From Zygnema cylindricum (Eukaryota > Streptophyta > Zygnematophyceae > Zygnematales > Zygnemataceae): 57,500 bases of DNA. Positions within the stretch are counted from its first letter, which is position 1; every line of letters starts with the position of its first letter. The stretch is taken from positions 1-57,500 of the forward strand of contig JBBHKE010002651.1 of NCBI GenBank assembly GCA_037447655.1, in the 5' to 3' direction. Position numbers and translations under genes: made by a program. The notes beneath the pieces are model-generated. The model saw only the letters and a program-made list of their open reading frames with translations. It was not told the DNA's origin and did no database searches. Shown here piece by piece: positions 33,095 through 44,950 of the stretch.

Positions 33095-33945
33095 TTCAAT
33101 TTACTCCAGAACGGTCAGTCGAAAGCAAAGAGAACTCCAGACGAAGACAAAATGCACACATAGATATATATAAATAAATATGATTGGCTTTCTAGATTTA
33201 AAAATATCTCCTTGCCCTAGAAAAGAGAATAAAAGATAGAAAATGTGAAATGTAGCAAAGGAAGCTTAACATACCCCAACAATCAACGATGACAATTAGA
33301 AAAAGGCGACCCCTCTCTTGATAATATCGTTTAAAGGTATTGTACTCTGCAACCTTCGGTGTCCGTAGCTTGAACAGACCAGACTCTTCTCGGTTCCAAC
33401 CAGCAAAAAGTCCAAAATCACCCAAAAAGAAGATAGTGCCAACTACCTTCCCTGACTGTGATATCCACATAAGACAGATCCAAAACCAAGATAGCAATAG
33501 AGTCGAAAACAACACCAAGATTCTCCAAAAGAAGGTTTGTTGGAATTTCAAAGGGTTTTCACAAGAGACAATACTGAAAAGAAACTTGTCTCCTTCGACC
33601 CCATGCGCCTTATAGATCAAAGTTGTCAAATTGCTGGTCCAAAAGTCAAAGCTACGCTATTAACCAATGAGCTACAAGCAAGTGTAATGGAACCGACATG
33701 AGACAAAATAATCCGTACTACACTTGAGGCAAAAAATTCTGCTGCGGACTGCGGCTAGATCCGCGGCCGGAAGTAATTATTTAGTCCACTATTATAAGAC
33801 AAAGTCCTAAAAATGACACTAACTTGCCGGACTTTGACCTAACGTAATTAATGGACCAAAAGTCAGCTGAGACTGAACTAAATTCCTACTAACGGCTACC
33901 AGCATAATCTAAATGCAAATCCGGAAAGTAACGTGGCAATCCACA
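33095..33945 (-). repeat. LTR of Gypsy G
   Basis: Starts TGTGGATTGCC right after the tract GTGGGGGGTAAAT on the minus strand. The 3' limit is a guess, as I could not identify the PBS. Confidence 0.55.
33605..33680 (-). other. tRNA-like segment in Gypsy G LTR
   Basis: On the minus strand TAGCTCATTGGTTAATAGC (33656-33674) is an excellent box A/D-arm. A weaker box B-like ACTTTGATC follows about 35 nt downstream. In sense orientation to the LTR. Confidence 0.4.
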
Positions 33946-34182
33946 ATTTACCCCCCACGGGGGCTGTTGGAAACTGGTCCAATGTAACGGAATTGCAATC
34001 TTTGAGACGGTAGAACTTTGTCGTCTGGCCTCCGTTAGGCGCCAAATAAAGTGCGTTCAGCTCAGTTTAGGAAAACAAGGATCTCGTCCGGCTTGATGCA
34101 CTCACTCCTCCGTACTTTGAAGACCGTACAGGGTAAAAAGGGCCCGTAAATCCTTGGTGATATAAAGGTATGCCTAAAAAGC
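33946..34182 (-). pseudogene. Gypsy G polyprotein C-terminal tail
   Basis: Minus-strand reading YGPFLPCTVFKVRRSECIK, PDEILVFLN, then two stops and GPVSNSPRGG ending at TAA inside the polypurine tract GGGGGGTAAAT. The position immediately before PPT and LTR identifies it as the end of pol; the domain is not recognised. Confidence 0.55.
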
Positions 34183-35254
34183 ACACGAGCTTGACAGCTC
34201 TTGTAAACATCTACAAGAGTGGAACGATTTAGCAGCAACAACTGGCTAATCAAAAGTTGCAAGCATATGCCTACAAAGGAGGAAATATGCTTAATTTTTG
34301 TAATTATTTGTTCGGGTTGTTTATGGAGTTTGATTTTGCTAGAAAGCAGGAGACTGAGAAAAAAAAGGTGAATACTTTACTCATGAAGTTGCAAGGCGAC
34401 TATGAGAACATTGTTAACAGGGTACAAGATCTGTCAAATAATCGATGGATTTCGAATTCTTTTTTTGAAATGATTGTTGTCCAGGAAAACACGTGGAGAT
34501 TCGGAGAAAAGGGAAGAGTGTTCAAGCATTGGCTACTAGAACTGATTGGGGGAATAAGGATTTCAAAAAACCTTAATGAAATTTCAGTGGAGGAGGCAAC
34601 GAAAACCAATCTGATTGATCTGGATCTAGGCCCCCAAATGGGCTTTGTCACTTGTGTAAGATGTCGGGACATTACATGGTGGAGTGGACTAGATTGACAC
34701 AGATGAGAATTCTAGGGGGGCTGATCGGTGGATCAACCGGAGGAAAGAAAAAGGCACTTGTGACAACACAAGTCAAGGGAGAGGATGATGAGGATTTCAA
34801 TGAAGATGATAGAGAACTCTTTCTACGCGAGCTACTCGAGATGAAGGCCGAGACGGAGATTCCAAGGAAGCAAAAGTGTGCCTTCGGCATAGTGAAACAA
34901 ACTCTCGAAGAAGGTAGGATTATTTACTCGTGTGCCTTTATACACATGTGTAGAGAGAAATAGATGTTTACTAAAATGAGAACGATCCCTATTGTAAAGA
35001 TAAAGTCAAGGATGGGAGAGTAGTAACCACTAGCTTAGTGGGATCTGTGGATCTGAAAGTCTTACTTGAAGGTAAGTCATCAATAGTCATTTTTTCATAT
35101 GCTCTTTTCATTCCACAGCTGAATAAAAACCTTTTCTCTACATCATTTCTAGATGATAAAGGTTTTGAGACTAGTAGCGAGAAATGAGTCTTTACAGGTA
35201 GCTATGTAGATGAAGTATACTTCACAGCTGAAAAGGGTAGCCAAAGAATGTTTC
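34183..35254 (+). pseudogene. Copia E gag and protease
   Basis: Gag YKGGNMLNFCNYLFGLFMEF, LLMKLQGDYENIVNRVQDLS, knuckle CKMSGHYMVEW with the final Cys now Trp. The protease motif reads IIYSCAFIHMC instead of IIDSGASMHMC, so the catalytic Asp and Gly are lost. The remainder to 35254 is full of stops but follows the same order as A2 (KVLL, FSLHHF, KGSQRMF equivalents). Confidence 0.85.
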
Positions 35255-36144
35255 TGTTGAAAATTTTTATCTGTCCTAGATGCCACTCTAAGTCTTTATA
35301 CTTATTTCAATCATTAAGACTTAGGCATCCATAACTGTCTTCAAGCATTGAAGGAAGAGCACAAATGTGCCTCTTACAAAAAGAAATTGTGACCCAATTA
35401 AGATTTGATCCCGGTCCCTTCGCTGTCATGGCCGATCAAAAGTCCCTAGCCTTATCCGTTAGGTCTTGATGAAACGTTAAATAAATTCGGTGTGATAAAA
35501 TTTAAACGGATGCAATTAATTGTCAGCTTCACATTACACAACTCACAATAGAGCAGATGCACCACAACTCACAACAGAGCAAATGCACCTGAGTGATCAT
35601 TCGGCGGTTTGTGAGCCAATGTCGGCGGATGACACGTAGTAAGTTATAAATCGACAGCAGATATTAAGGGAAATGCGCGTAGTAAGCCATAAGTGGACGG
35701 CAAATATTAAGGGAAGAGCGACAAAGGCTCAAGAACTGACAAATGTCAACGAGACGGCCATGCCGAACCATTGCCGTACAGTAAGTACTGTTGCAGCTAT
35801 ACTTCTTACTCTCTACAATCATTTGATTGGTTGAGTACAATAGTAGTAGGGGTTTCAAAGAGGGGATTAAGACTTCGACACTTTTTAGGCACCTCTCTCT
35901 AAGAGACCATTTGTATTTATAGGCAATCTTTAGTCGGGCATAACTTACTACTCAGGGGAGTAAATTCACATTTTTTTTTTGCGTGTGACTCAAAAGAGTC
36001 GTGCCTTCATAGGGTTGAGTTTTGTCAAAACTCTTGTCTAACCTGGTGGCTTTATTTGGTCTAAAATTCAATAGGGAAAATATTATCCTAGAGGCTTCAT
36101 ATAAGCTAGACATTCTGTGGGCCAATGGAGGTCAGAGAATTACA
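35255..36144 (+). repeat. Solo LTR (Copia E/C type) with GTTTC target duplication
   Basis: TGTTGAAAATTTT to GAATTACA, 890 bp, flanked by GTTTC at 35250-35254 and 36145-36149. Removing it restores the copia reading MFRLNLSNG. Its end resembles the Copia C LTR and includes the in-LTR gag start ATGGAGGTCAGAGAATTACA (36125). Confidence 0.93.
35385..35475 (-). other. tRNA-like segment in solo LTR
   Basis: On the minus strand box A-like AGACCTAACGG (35456-35466) and box B-like GGATCAAATCT (35401-35411). Antisense to the LTR, as in families A and C. Confidence 0.5.
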
Positions 36145-36394
36145 GTTTCGGTTGAATTTGAGTAATGGAAAGAATGGAGTTTACTATGCTGGTGGAAATT
36201 GCTTGAAAATATGGCATAAAAAACCGGGGCATGTGCAACTAGATAGGCTAAAGGAAATGAAGAATGTGGGAGTAGTTGATGGAAATAAGTTTGGAGATAA
36301 TGAGACTTTGGATGACTGTAGTGGATGTGCTCAAGGTAAGATCCACAAATTGCCTTTTCCAAAACTGCAACCTATAAGGGAGAAAAAGTCCTAG
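36125..36394 (+). pseudogene. Chimeric ORF: LTR gag start joined to integrase
   Basis: The first seven codons (MEVRELQ) come from the solo LTR's in-LTR gag start, and the rest (FRLNLSNG onward) is host Copia E integrase in the same frame. An accidental fusion created by LTR insertion. Confidence 0.8.
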
Positions 36395-37825
36395 ATCTAG
36401 TTAATACTAACATATGGGGACCGGCCAAGGTGCCATCAGTTGGAAGGAAGAGATTTATGCTTACTATTATTGAGGATTGGTCTAGGTCTTTCATATTCTA
36501 TTTCCTAAAAGCAAAATCTGAAGCACCAATCAATTTTAAAGAGTATAAGGCATGGAGTGAGAAGCTTTGTGAAACTCTTATAAAGAGAGTGAGGAGTGAA
36601 AATGGGGGGAAATAAACTTCTAATAATTTTGAGGATTTTCTGAAAGAAGAGGGAGGTCAACACCAAAAGACTATCCTAAAGAATGTGGAACAAAATGGTG
36701 TAGCTAAGAGATTAAATTGGACACTAAGTGATAATACCTGAAGCATGTTGATACATAAAAGGATAAAAAAACGCTTATGGGCAGAGGCGATGAAATTTGC
36801 TAATAATCTTAAGAATATGGTCCTCACCTCGGCGGTGAAAGGTCAAACACCTCATTAAAGATGGACTGGGAGAAAACCTTATGTCTCCTACTTAGATGTA
36901 GATGGACCGGGAGAAAACCTGATGTCTCACACTTAGAGGTGTTCAGAAGTCAAGTTTACAGTCTAAGTACAGAAAGATCTGATAGGAAGTTAAATGCGAG
37001 AGGAAAGTTGGGGTATCCACTTAGATATGATGAACATGTTAAAGGATGTAGAGTTTACAACCTTAGAAAAGAAAATATCATTCTAGTTAAACACTTGATA
37101 GTTGTGGATGAAAGAAAATCAGTAGATCCATTTAAACAATACCAAAACGGTCACAATTAGAATTGAATCAGAAAATAAGCTAGATTCATATTTTTCTAAC
37201 AGCTCATCAATTGAGCAGGACATTGCACGGGAAAGAAAAATCTGACCGAGAATGACTCTTTTTTGGAGCCACAATTTCCAATTCAAACCAAAGAAGATAA
37301 CGAAGAAAGACCGAATATAGACGATGAAAGACCAGAAATGGAATCCATAGATAGGGGAGAAGATGAAGTTATTTGGAAAAATCTGAGATTACCCTCCATT
37401 CCGGCATCAGGTTTTGAAGGAGGGTGAAGAACCAGCAAGAGGCTTCAAGAGAGACAAGTAAACAATAAGGTAACTAAGCTGTCCCATCTGACTGATCCTC
37501 AAACTTACTTAAAGGCAATTAATAGTTTGGAAATGAGAAGATAGGTAACAACTATTAATGATGAAATATTTTTTATTATCGAAGCAAATACATGGGAGCT
37601 GGTGGACTATCCACCGGACAGAAAAACCGATTGGATGCAAGTGGGTATTTAAGTTGAAACTCAATTTAGTAACCACCATCGAGCGATACAAGGCCAGATT
37701 AGTAGCCAAAGGGTTCACACAAAAGAGAGGATCGATTATAAGAAGACCTTCGCTCCGGTTGTTAGATTTCCCTCCGTCCAAATTCTACTCTGTTTGTCAA
37801 CAACGTAAGATATGGAAATACACCA
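36145..37825 (+). pseudogene. Copia E integrase and reverse transcriptase start
   Basis: Integrase WHKKPGHVQLDRLKEM, CSGC, VNTNIWGPAKVPSVGRKRF (Asp now Asn), SENGGK (Asp now Glu), QNGVAKRLNW. A 44-bp region near 36855-36905 (CTGGGAGAAAACCT type) is duplicated. Then GYPLRYDEHVKGCRVYNL, acidic linker, and RT GCKWVFKLKLN with many stops. Not functional. Confidence 0.85.
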
Positions 37826-38240
37826 GATAGAAACGTTTAATATATTGGGTGTGATTTGTATTTAAAGATGGCACCATTCTACATACTCCATTTCCCGAAT
37901 AAGAAACGAAACGACATTGAATTTAAACAGACGCGATTAACTGTCAACTTCAGATTAGAATGCTCACAATGGAGCCGATGCACCGGAGTGATCATTCGGC
38001 TGTTTGTGAGCCAATGTCGGTGGATGACACGTGGTAAGCCATAAGTGGACGGCACATGTTACACGAAGAGCGACCATGGCTCAGGAACTAACAGGTGTTT
38101 ATGAGACAGCCATGCCGAACCATGGCCGTACAGAAAGTACCACAGCAGCTGTACTTCTTGCTCTTTACAATTATGTGATTGGTTGAGTACAAAAGTAGTA
38201 CGGGGTTCAAACATGAAATTTGGACTTAGACACTTTTTGT
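37826..38240 (+). repeat. LTR fragment of the Copia E type
   Basis: Matches 35470-35885 of the solo LTR (shared blocks GTTTGTGAGCCAATGTCGG and GACAGCCATGCCGAACCAT) but lacks the tRNA-like part. It directly truncates Copia E RT. Confidence 0.75.
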
Positions 38241-40085
38241 TGTTCTTTGGTCTAAAATAGACCGTAGAAGCAACCCAAACTATCATGCAAGAAGCTAAGC
38301 AAAAATAGGTCGACGAAAAATCATATGAAATGCATCCTCCATATGCGTACACAGACGCAACAAACAACATTTAGGGTTTCATGGAATAATCAACATAAAT
38401 AAACCCTTATGACAACATCTAAGGTTTGATGGAATAATCGACATAAACAAACCCTAGGACAAATGCATAAACAATGCATATCAAACATATATAAAATAAC
38501 ATAAATAAATAATAACAAACAAATGCATCACACATAAACAAAAGCATAATCAAAGTATAATAAAATAATCATTATCATTCAAAGTGCATGACCTAATCGA
38601 CAACCCCAAAATACTACATCTTTGGTCCCCACTTTACTAGCCAGCATTGATTATTTATTCCTAACAAAGCTCATTCCTATATATACACTTGTGAGCTGTC
38701 AACGAATCGCTACATGTCAAAAAAACCAACGTAACTTCCACTAAGTAGTATTACACCATGAGAACCTATTACGAAAAATAATCTTAACAGTAAGTGTACA
38801 CCTGAGAGTCGACCAATCATAAGAGTACACTTGTCTACAAGTACGACACTACATAAACACAAATTAAATTGTCGAAACCCTAAATGATCACCTAAATAAA
38901 AACTGTGATAATCAATACTAAATTATTGTTACACATAAGACAAGACAATGTTGTTTCAAATATTTACAACGACGCGTCCGCAAAATACGCATCATAAGCG
39001 ACAACTCGCTTAGTCACTTGTAGATAAATCCACGTAGTGAACCGACATCGCATATGTACGGTCCACTTAATAATACGTCATTAAAATAATGCGATCCCTT
39101 GAAAATATCGGCGGACGTCGTCCGCCCTCCACGTGTAACTCGAACCACTGCCGAAATCAAACCGTACTATCCAAATCCTGTTCGTATGAAACCACGTACT
39201 TCGCCGTAAATCTCATGTGCCAAATTTAAAGTACACCTATCAAATACGACGCTCCGTACCGGCGGCGTCACATTTAATAAATGCGGTCTGTCGCATTATG
39301 TTTCGTATGGCCGGCGTACTTTTCAAATCCTTCGAATATTTCAAATTGAATCGCGAAGCGATCCGCCGTCGATTTCTATTTCGCATTCCGTATATTTCGT
39401 ATGCTTCTTCGCGCCACTCAATTTATACTTTACGTCACTTTAAATTCATTTTGCTTCTACCCCAAACCCGTAAATCCATTCGTACCGCCACATTAATTTG
39501 AGTATTTACGTACGCACGCAAACATGCGCACGCACGTACGAAACTGAATCTTCAAAAACAACAGGCAAAATGTTCATTATAATGGAGAGCATCGTGATAT
39601 ATCAGGCGCAAATCGGCATGTGACGTATATATATGCAACCCTAATCCCGTGAAAGTTAAAAAAAAATGCCGAACGCAAATTTTACGATATTTTATGATAC
39701 ATATTTTTTTTTGTCTTTTTGGTATTTCCGATTGTTTCAATGTCTAACAAATGTCCTACCCACGAAATGTGCCTTTCCAGCCCACGACGAGTACCAGGAT
39801 GCCTAACTTCTAAAGTACATTGTTCACGACACATTTATAAAAAAATATATATTGTGAAAATTGCGATGTCAAAACCATCTGAGTACAAAAAGTGGAGAAA
39901 AACTGAAAAAAAAACATTTGGAGACTACAAGAGTCAGAAGAAAGTAATTTACGCCAAAAAACTAAAACGAAACAAAGCAATACTAACAAGAGCAAAGAAC
40001 GAGAAAAACCAACAACAGACTTAGACCGCAAACAAATTGTAAAAACCCAGACTAGACTACAACTAAACACACTAAGGTCCACAAC
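38241..40085. other. AT-rich noncoding region
   Basis: Contains a duplicated AAACCCT...GATGGAATAATCGACATAAA segment (38370-38460) and CGTACG-rich sequence near 39000-39540 that resembles LTR composition, perhaps a decayed gypsy LTR in inverse orientation. The T-run near 39700 could be the poly(A) tail of the LINE. No gene seen. Confidence 0.4.
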
Positions 40086-40129
40086 CACAGTGATCATGGA
40101 TCTGAACCGGGTCCCTTGGTGGGAGGCCC

Positions 40130-42716
40130 GGAAGACCCCCGCCGGTCTTCAGCTAGTGTGCTACGTCGTCGAAGGAGAGCCGCAGCTTGCACCTGTTGAA
40201 GTGCAATTGAGACACGTTGTCGGTAGAATGCAACCAAAAGACTCGGTGGAGGACTCCCTGGACCCCGAGATTCAAACGTTTAACGCGCACAGTGGCGAAG
40301 GAAGTCATCAAAGGACTTGTCCAAAGATATAAACATCTCCATTGCAAATGGGACGAATTGGTCCGACGGGTCTCGGTGAGCGTAGTCTCTTTCTTTTGTA
40401 GCCGCTGCGACCCGAGCCGCCACACCCGAATGCAAAGCCGCGCGAGATGAAATGTGTGCCTCAGTCGGATCCGTGAGGACCACATTGCCAAGCGTCCTTC
40501 AGCACCATGAAGAAAAACTAAGTCAACCCGAAGGCTCCGAGAACCCTTAGATTGGGGCGGAGGTGGAAGTATGTTAGAAACCTAACGTTTGACGGTGTAG
40601 CCCGCCTCGACACCAATGGAAGCAATGGCATCTCGCACCAAATCATGCGCAACAGTTCGTTCCCCCCCATGGGAGCAACTAAGGAAATGGATTCCCTCAG
40701 CATCAATAGGTTGGTTACAAACGCACCAAGGCCCCCCCAATAGTGGAGGGTGAGGTAAACCCAACTACAAACGTAGAGCAAAAGTAAATTGGTCGGACGA
40801 TATTCGGAGCGTCAAAAAAATTGGTGTTGCTTGAAACCAGGCACCAGCCCCCGGCCCAGATCATGCACGTAAACGAGCACGCGCTCGAGTAGAAGGTAAC
40901 TCCTCCAAGAGGTTTGTAAAATTAGCAGCAACCACTTGCTCAGATATGCGTTGTCGAAGTTGGAAGTTAGTGTCGGCCATGAGAGATTGAAATGGTGAAA
41001 CGTCGTTTCGAGCGTCCAGGGGAATTAGCGCACGAGCGGAAAAGAGAGTTTGGTGAAATGGAAACAACTCGTCATCCACCTTAGAGACAACTTGCGCCAG
41101 AATAGAGACATCATCCACAATGAAACGAGAAGTGATGGTAGGAACCACCAAAGCCCAACTACCCAAATACGCGGTAGGCGCAACTTTGGCCACGGAAAAA
41201 TCAAACCTAAACCACCGCTGGAAATAGGGAGGTTGGCTTGTTGACGAGCGAGTGGCCCCTTTGGAAGATCAAAATCCCATGATTAACGAGATGATGAAGC
41301 ACACCCAAAAACTTGTCATCAATATCTTTAAGGGAAGACAAAAAAGATGTCGTACGTGGTAATGCCCGAGCAAGATAGAGTGGGCGTTGAGCAAAACAAC
41401 GGATCAAGATCGAAAACGCCACTTGTATGTCCGACAACTTTGGGAGATTGTGGTTATGAGAAAGATCCTCCAACAACGCATCCTCAACAACTTGGTTGGC
41501 AAAAGAAGTACCACCAATAGGGCAACCTAAAGCCTTGATACCCTCATCATGAAATGCAAGACGAAAACCGTTAGGGAGCACACAATCCGATGGCAAACCT
41601 TGTGGGCACCAAGCTACACAATTAGATGGTTTAACAAAGAGCCCAATTTGATGAAGTTGGTCCGCAAAATGAGAAAAAAAACTTGATCCCGCGGCCCCAC
41701 GATACGCGTGTCATCCGCAATTGAAGGAAATAAGCAACCTGAAAGGCTGTGGCTGACGCTCGTAATGCTTGAAGATGGGCAAGAGAAAAAAGTGGTGCCC
41801 CTAAAGGATTACCTTGGCGAGTGCCGGTTGAGGACTCTAAAGTGGCAACACCACCCAAAGGACCCCCAAGAGGAAAGAATAGAGGGTTAGGCTAAGTATA
41901 AAAGGATCGAACAAAAGGGAACAACTGATTGATAGGTGAAGGTGCATGTCGTAGTTGTCGGAAAATAACATTACAATCAACATTATTGAAAGCATTAGCC
42001 ACATCCACCTGAAGGACAACCCAGTCTGGATGAAGATCCAAAACAGTTCGCAAACCAAGGATAATCGCCTCGCAACCCCCATTTGTAGCAACACCAAATT
42101 GATGCGGTGAAAAATTGTCGTGAAACGCTCCTTGAAGTTGGATGCAAATAGCACGATCCACCAAGCGGTACAAAACTTCACTAATGGCAATTAGACGAAT
42201 CCCCCCAGTAGGCTTAGATAGAGCTACAAGTCGAGCGGCAGAAAGAAGCGAGACTACACTATGGGGAATATGACCACGAGCCGTCTCTGAGGCTACCTTA
42301 AAGAGGAGGTCGTATCCTTGGGATCGGGTCTAAAGAGGAAAGATATCACGAAGAAATTCATAAACCATCCATGAAAGACCTTTCGTCGAAAGGTGCGGGG
42401 ACTTGATGAGGGCCTTGGTAAAGGCTTCACGATCCGAATCAAATGATTCAAGACGCTCTTGCCCTTCAACAAATGAGAGAATGTCGCCAAGTGCAGGAGG
42501 ATGTAGCAAATGCAACGCGTCAACATTTTCCTCTAAAGATGGAAAGGGTGTGAAAGGCGGAAGAGCTCGCGCAGCCCGAGAAAATTCATCCGAACGACCA
42601 AGGAGGACAGCTCGGTGTAGTCTCGCAGTAGAACTTGGTAATAGGGCGCGACGAGAAGGAGGTGAGACAGAAAGGCCTATAACTCGATCTGTGTATTGAT
42701 GAGGGCTTGTCGCCAC
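40130..42716 (-). pseudogene. LINE reverse transcriptase and C-terminal endonuclease, frameshifted
   Basis: From 42716 down: an N-terminal block (MATSPHQYTDRVIGL...), then ARLVALSKPTGGIRLIAI, motif A LQVDVANAFNNVD near 42010, motif B TGTRQGNPLGAPLF near 41810, motif C SIADDTRIVG near 41710, thumb region (GIKALGCPIGG) at 41207-41596, and WALVVPTITSRF at 40861-41193. The C-terminus has knuckle CVCNQPIDAEGIHFLSC and GGERTVAHDLVRDAIASIG with a downstream LRVDLVF, the layout of a restriction-like endonuclease, then DQFVPFAMEMFISLDKSFDDF. It resembles an RT family common in algae and bryophytes (from memory). At least six frame breaks. Confidence 0.75.
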
Positions 42717-43647
42717 CCAAAGATGTTGACTTTGGGTGCGAGGATAAAGAGCTCACTAACTCCTCGCAGTAGCAAGTGGACAGCGAAAACATGAATAGTA
42801 GATGCCATGCTGCTCCATTTGAAATATCAATAGCCAATAAATCCAAAGGAAGACGCAAAGGTGTTTGGATAAGTTCTTGAAGATGATGGAGAATACGGGT
42901 GTAGAGACATGGACGCAGGTAGCCCAAGTGATATCACCTAAGAACATCAAGGCGTCAAACATACTGCCAATCAGACGGAGATGGATGACGATGAATAGGA
43001 GGGTGCGTAAGCTGATCAGGGGAACATGGGGGAATGTTAGCCTTGTTCATTGGACAAGATTTCAAATCTCTTGAGACACCTGCCCCTGCGGCGTACAACT
43101 TGCCACACCCAGGCAATAGTTCTCGAGAAATCCCCGTGTTGGTATTGGAGTTGATGTCTTCTCTGAAACCAAACGGGTCGCGGATAAATGGGCCAAAGAT
43201 GGAGGATGTGATGTTTGGCTTTATAGGCCCACATCCAATAAATATGAACCACCAATAGGAGTTGGGGGTCGTGATGGAGGTAGTTTTGAAAGAGAGGTAG
43301 AGAATTGAAGATTTGATTGTTACGACAATGAGGAGGCTAATAAGGGCTAGTATGGGGAAATGAACGAGGAAGTTGTACGGAAAGGGATGGAATAGGGTTA
43401 AGAGTGGGTGCGGGTTGTGGGTCGACGCGCATGGTTGAGTTTGTGGATGCGGACACAGTTATAGGAATGTGTTGTTGTAGGTGCAAGGTTGACAAATGAT
43501 CCAATGAGATGGATTGCAAATGAGAGAGAGATTCACCCTCGCGGCTCGAAAGGAGTGGGGTAGATGGCTCATCTGGGGCGCCTAATCAAGGAAGCACGTG
43601 ATTGAGAGAAGAGGGAGACGGGGATTGGGACGCCCGCCGCTTTTGAG

Positions 43648-44682
43648 TGCAACTCTGAGACCTCCATAGGTCCTCAGAATAGGCAGCTCACACGAAGCCT
43701 CTAGGATTACCCTGACCCCTTTGTGTTTCAGCAAGAATAACTGCCAACTTGGCAGACAAAAAACTCTGACCACCTTCACCTTGTGGAGGCAAGACTCCCT
43801 TGAGTGGATAGCAAAAATAATCTATGAATTTGCTCCCCTGAGCAGTAAGTTATGAAGGGTCAAAGTTGACCTTTTTATACAAAAGCTCTATTGGAGAGAG
43901 GGTCTATTATATCAAAAATATCTAAGTCCTATCTCTCTCTAAAACTCTATCTACTGAAGTACGACACCAATCATAATAGTGTGTCGTACACAAAGGTACA
44001 AGTGCCGATGTACTTTCTATACGACCATTTTACGACATGGCCGAGAAGTCAACACATGTCAGTTTTTGGATTCGATCCTGTAATTCATGGAGATGTTGTA
44101 ATCCAATAAGATTGTGCCACGTGTCAATTGATGTCACGTTGACAGCAAACCGCAGAAAACCTATTGGGGGATCTCGGCATGCTTCGCGGCCGTCCGATTA
44201 AACCATAATTAAATCTTAGCCGTCATAAATACATGAGCGGTATTTGTTTCGCCTACGAAACAAAGTGGGCGGTATCTGTTTCGGAATTTTTGTACGCCGT
44301 ATAACAAAACTATATCTAAGTCCAAAAATCGTGTTAAATGAAAATAGCGTACACGTAAACATTTATATACCTATCAAACCCAATATCATATAACATTGGT
44401 ATAGACTAGTGGCTTACGCTTCCGACTATTGGTAAATTGACAGACGGTAGGTACCTGGTTCAAATCCCAAGTCCATCAAGTTCTATTCTGGTAAATCAAC
44501 CAATCTAATGTCTTTCCTCGTTTGGATAGCATAGGCGGCCATGGCTCTATCTTCCTCTCCAACTTTCAGTGATTGCAACAAGTGTGGGAGCTAGAGAGAG
44601 GAGTTAGAGGCAGACGGCCTCTGCTTCTTTTCTACATTTTTATAAAACCTAGAAAATACAAAAATAACCTTTAATTTCTACA
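43648..44682 (-). repeat. Solo LTR of Copia C inside the LINE
   Basis: 1035 bp, TGTAGAAATT to GAGTTGCA on the minus strand, flanked by TTGAG at 43643-43647 and 44683-44687. Homologous to the Copia C 5' LTR at 48322. Confidence 0.93.
44396..44479 (+). other. tRNA-like segment in Copia C solo LTR
   Basis: Box A-like TAGACTAGTGG (44402-44412) and a perfect consensus box B GGTTCAAATCC (44457-44467), 44 nt apart, antisense to the LTR. The clearest Pol III-type signal of the window. Confidence 0.6.
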
Positions 44683-44950
44683 TTGAGGAGCCATGGAGAA
44701 CGTGATATTGAGTCGTAGAAGATACAAAACTGAAAACTCCAACAGGAGACCACTCTACAGAAGGCGGGTAGTAACCAAGGGTCGAGCCAAATTCGGTTTG
44801 GGATTGGGCGCGCTTGGTGGAAGGGTAAAATCCGTCCGGGAAGCTCTCCTTGGTCGGCCCGAGTAGGTAAAATAAAAAGTGAAATCAAACAGACTACTTG
44901 GGTGATAGAAGAAAGACAGTCCGAAAAACTTGCGGCCGACTACATGCCAA

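Larger units (their letters stand above)
29321..34182 (-). mobile_element. Second gypsy family (Gypsy G) in permuted order
   Basis: On the minus strand the order is polyprotein tail (34182-33946), polypurine tract, LTR (33945 to about 33095), untranslated leader, then gag (32823 to about 29480). This is the end of one element followed by the start of another sharing one LTR. The remainder of pol is absent. It abuts Copia E gag at 34183. Confidence 0.7.
34183..37825 (+). mobile_element. Copia E, truncated, with a solo LTR inside
   Basis: Plus-strand copia of the A/C type running from mid-gag to RT motif A (MEIHQIETF). Its 5' part is replaced by Gypsy G and its 3' part by an LTR fragment at 37826. 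A solo LTR (35255-36144) with GTTTC duplications interrupts the protease-integrase junction. Confidence 0.88.
40090..44950 (-). mobile_element. Non-LTR retrotransposon with RT and restriction-like endonuclease
   Basis: Minus-strand LINE-type element interrupted by a solo copia LTR (43648-44682, TTGAG duplications). It contains RT motifs A, B and C and, downstream, a zinc knuckle with an endonuclease-like region. The 5' limit is approximate. Confidence 0.75.
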
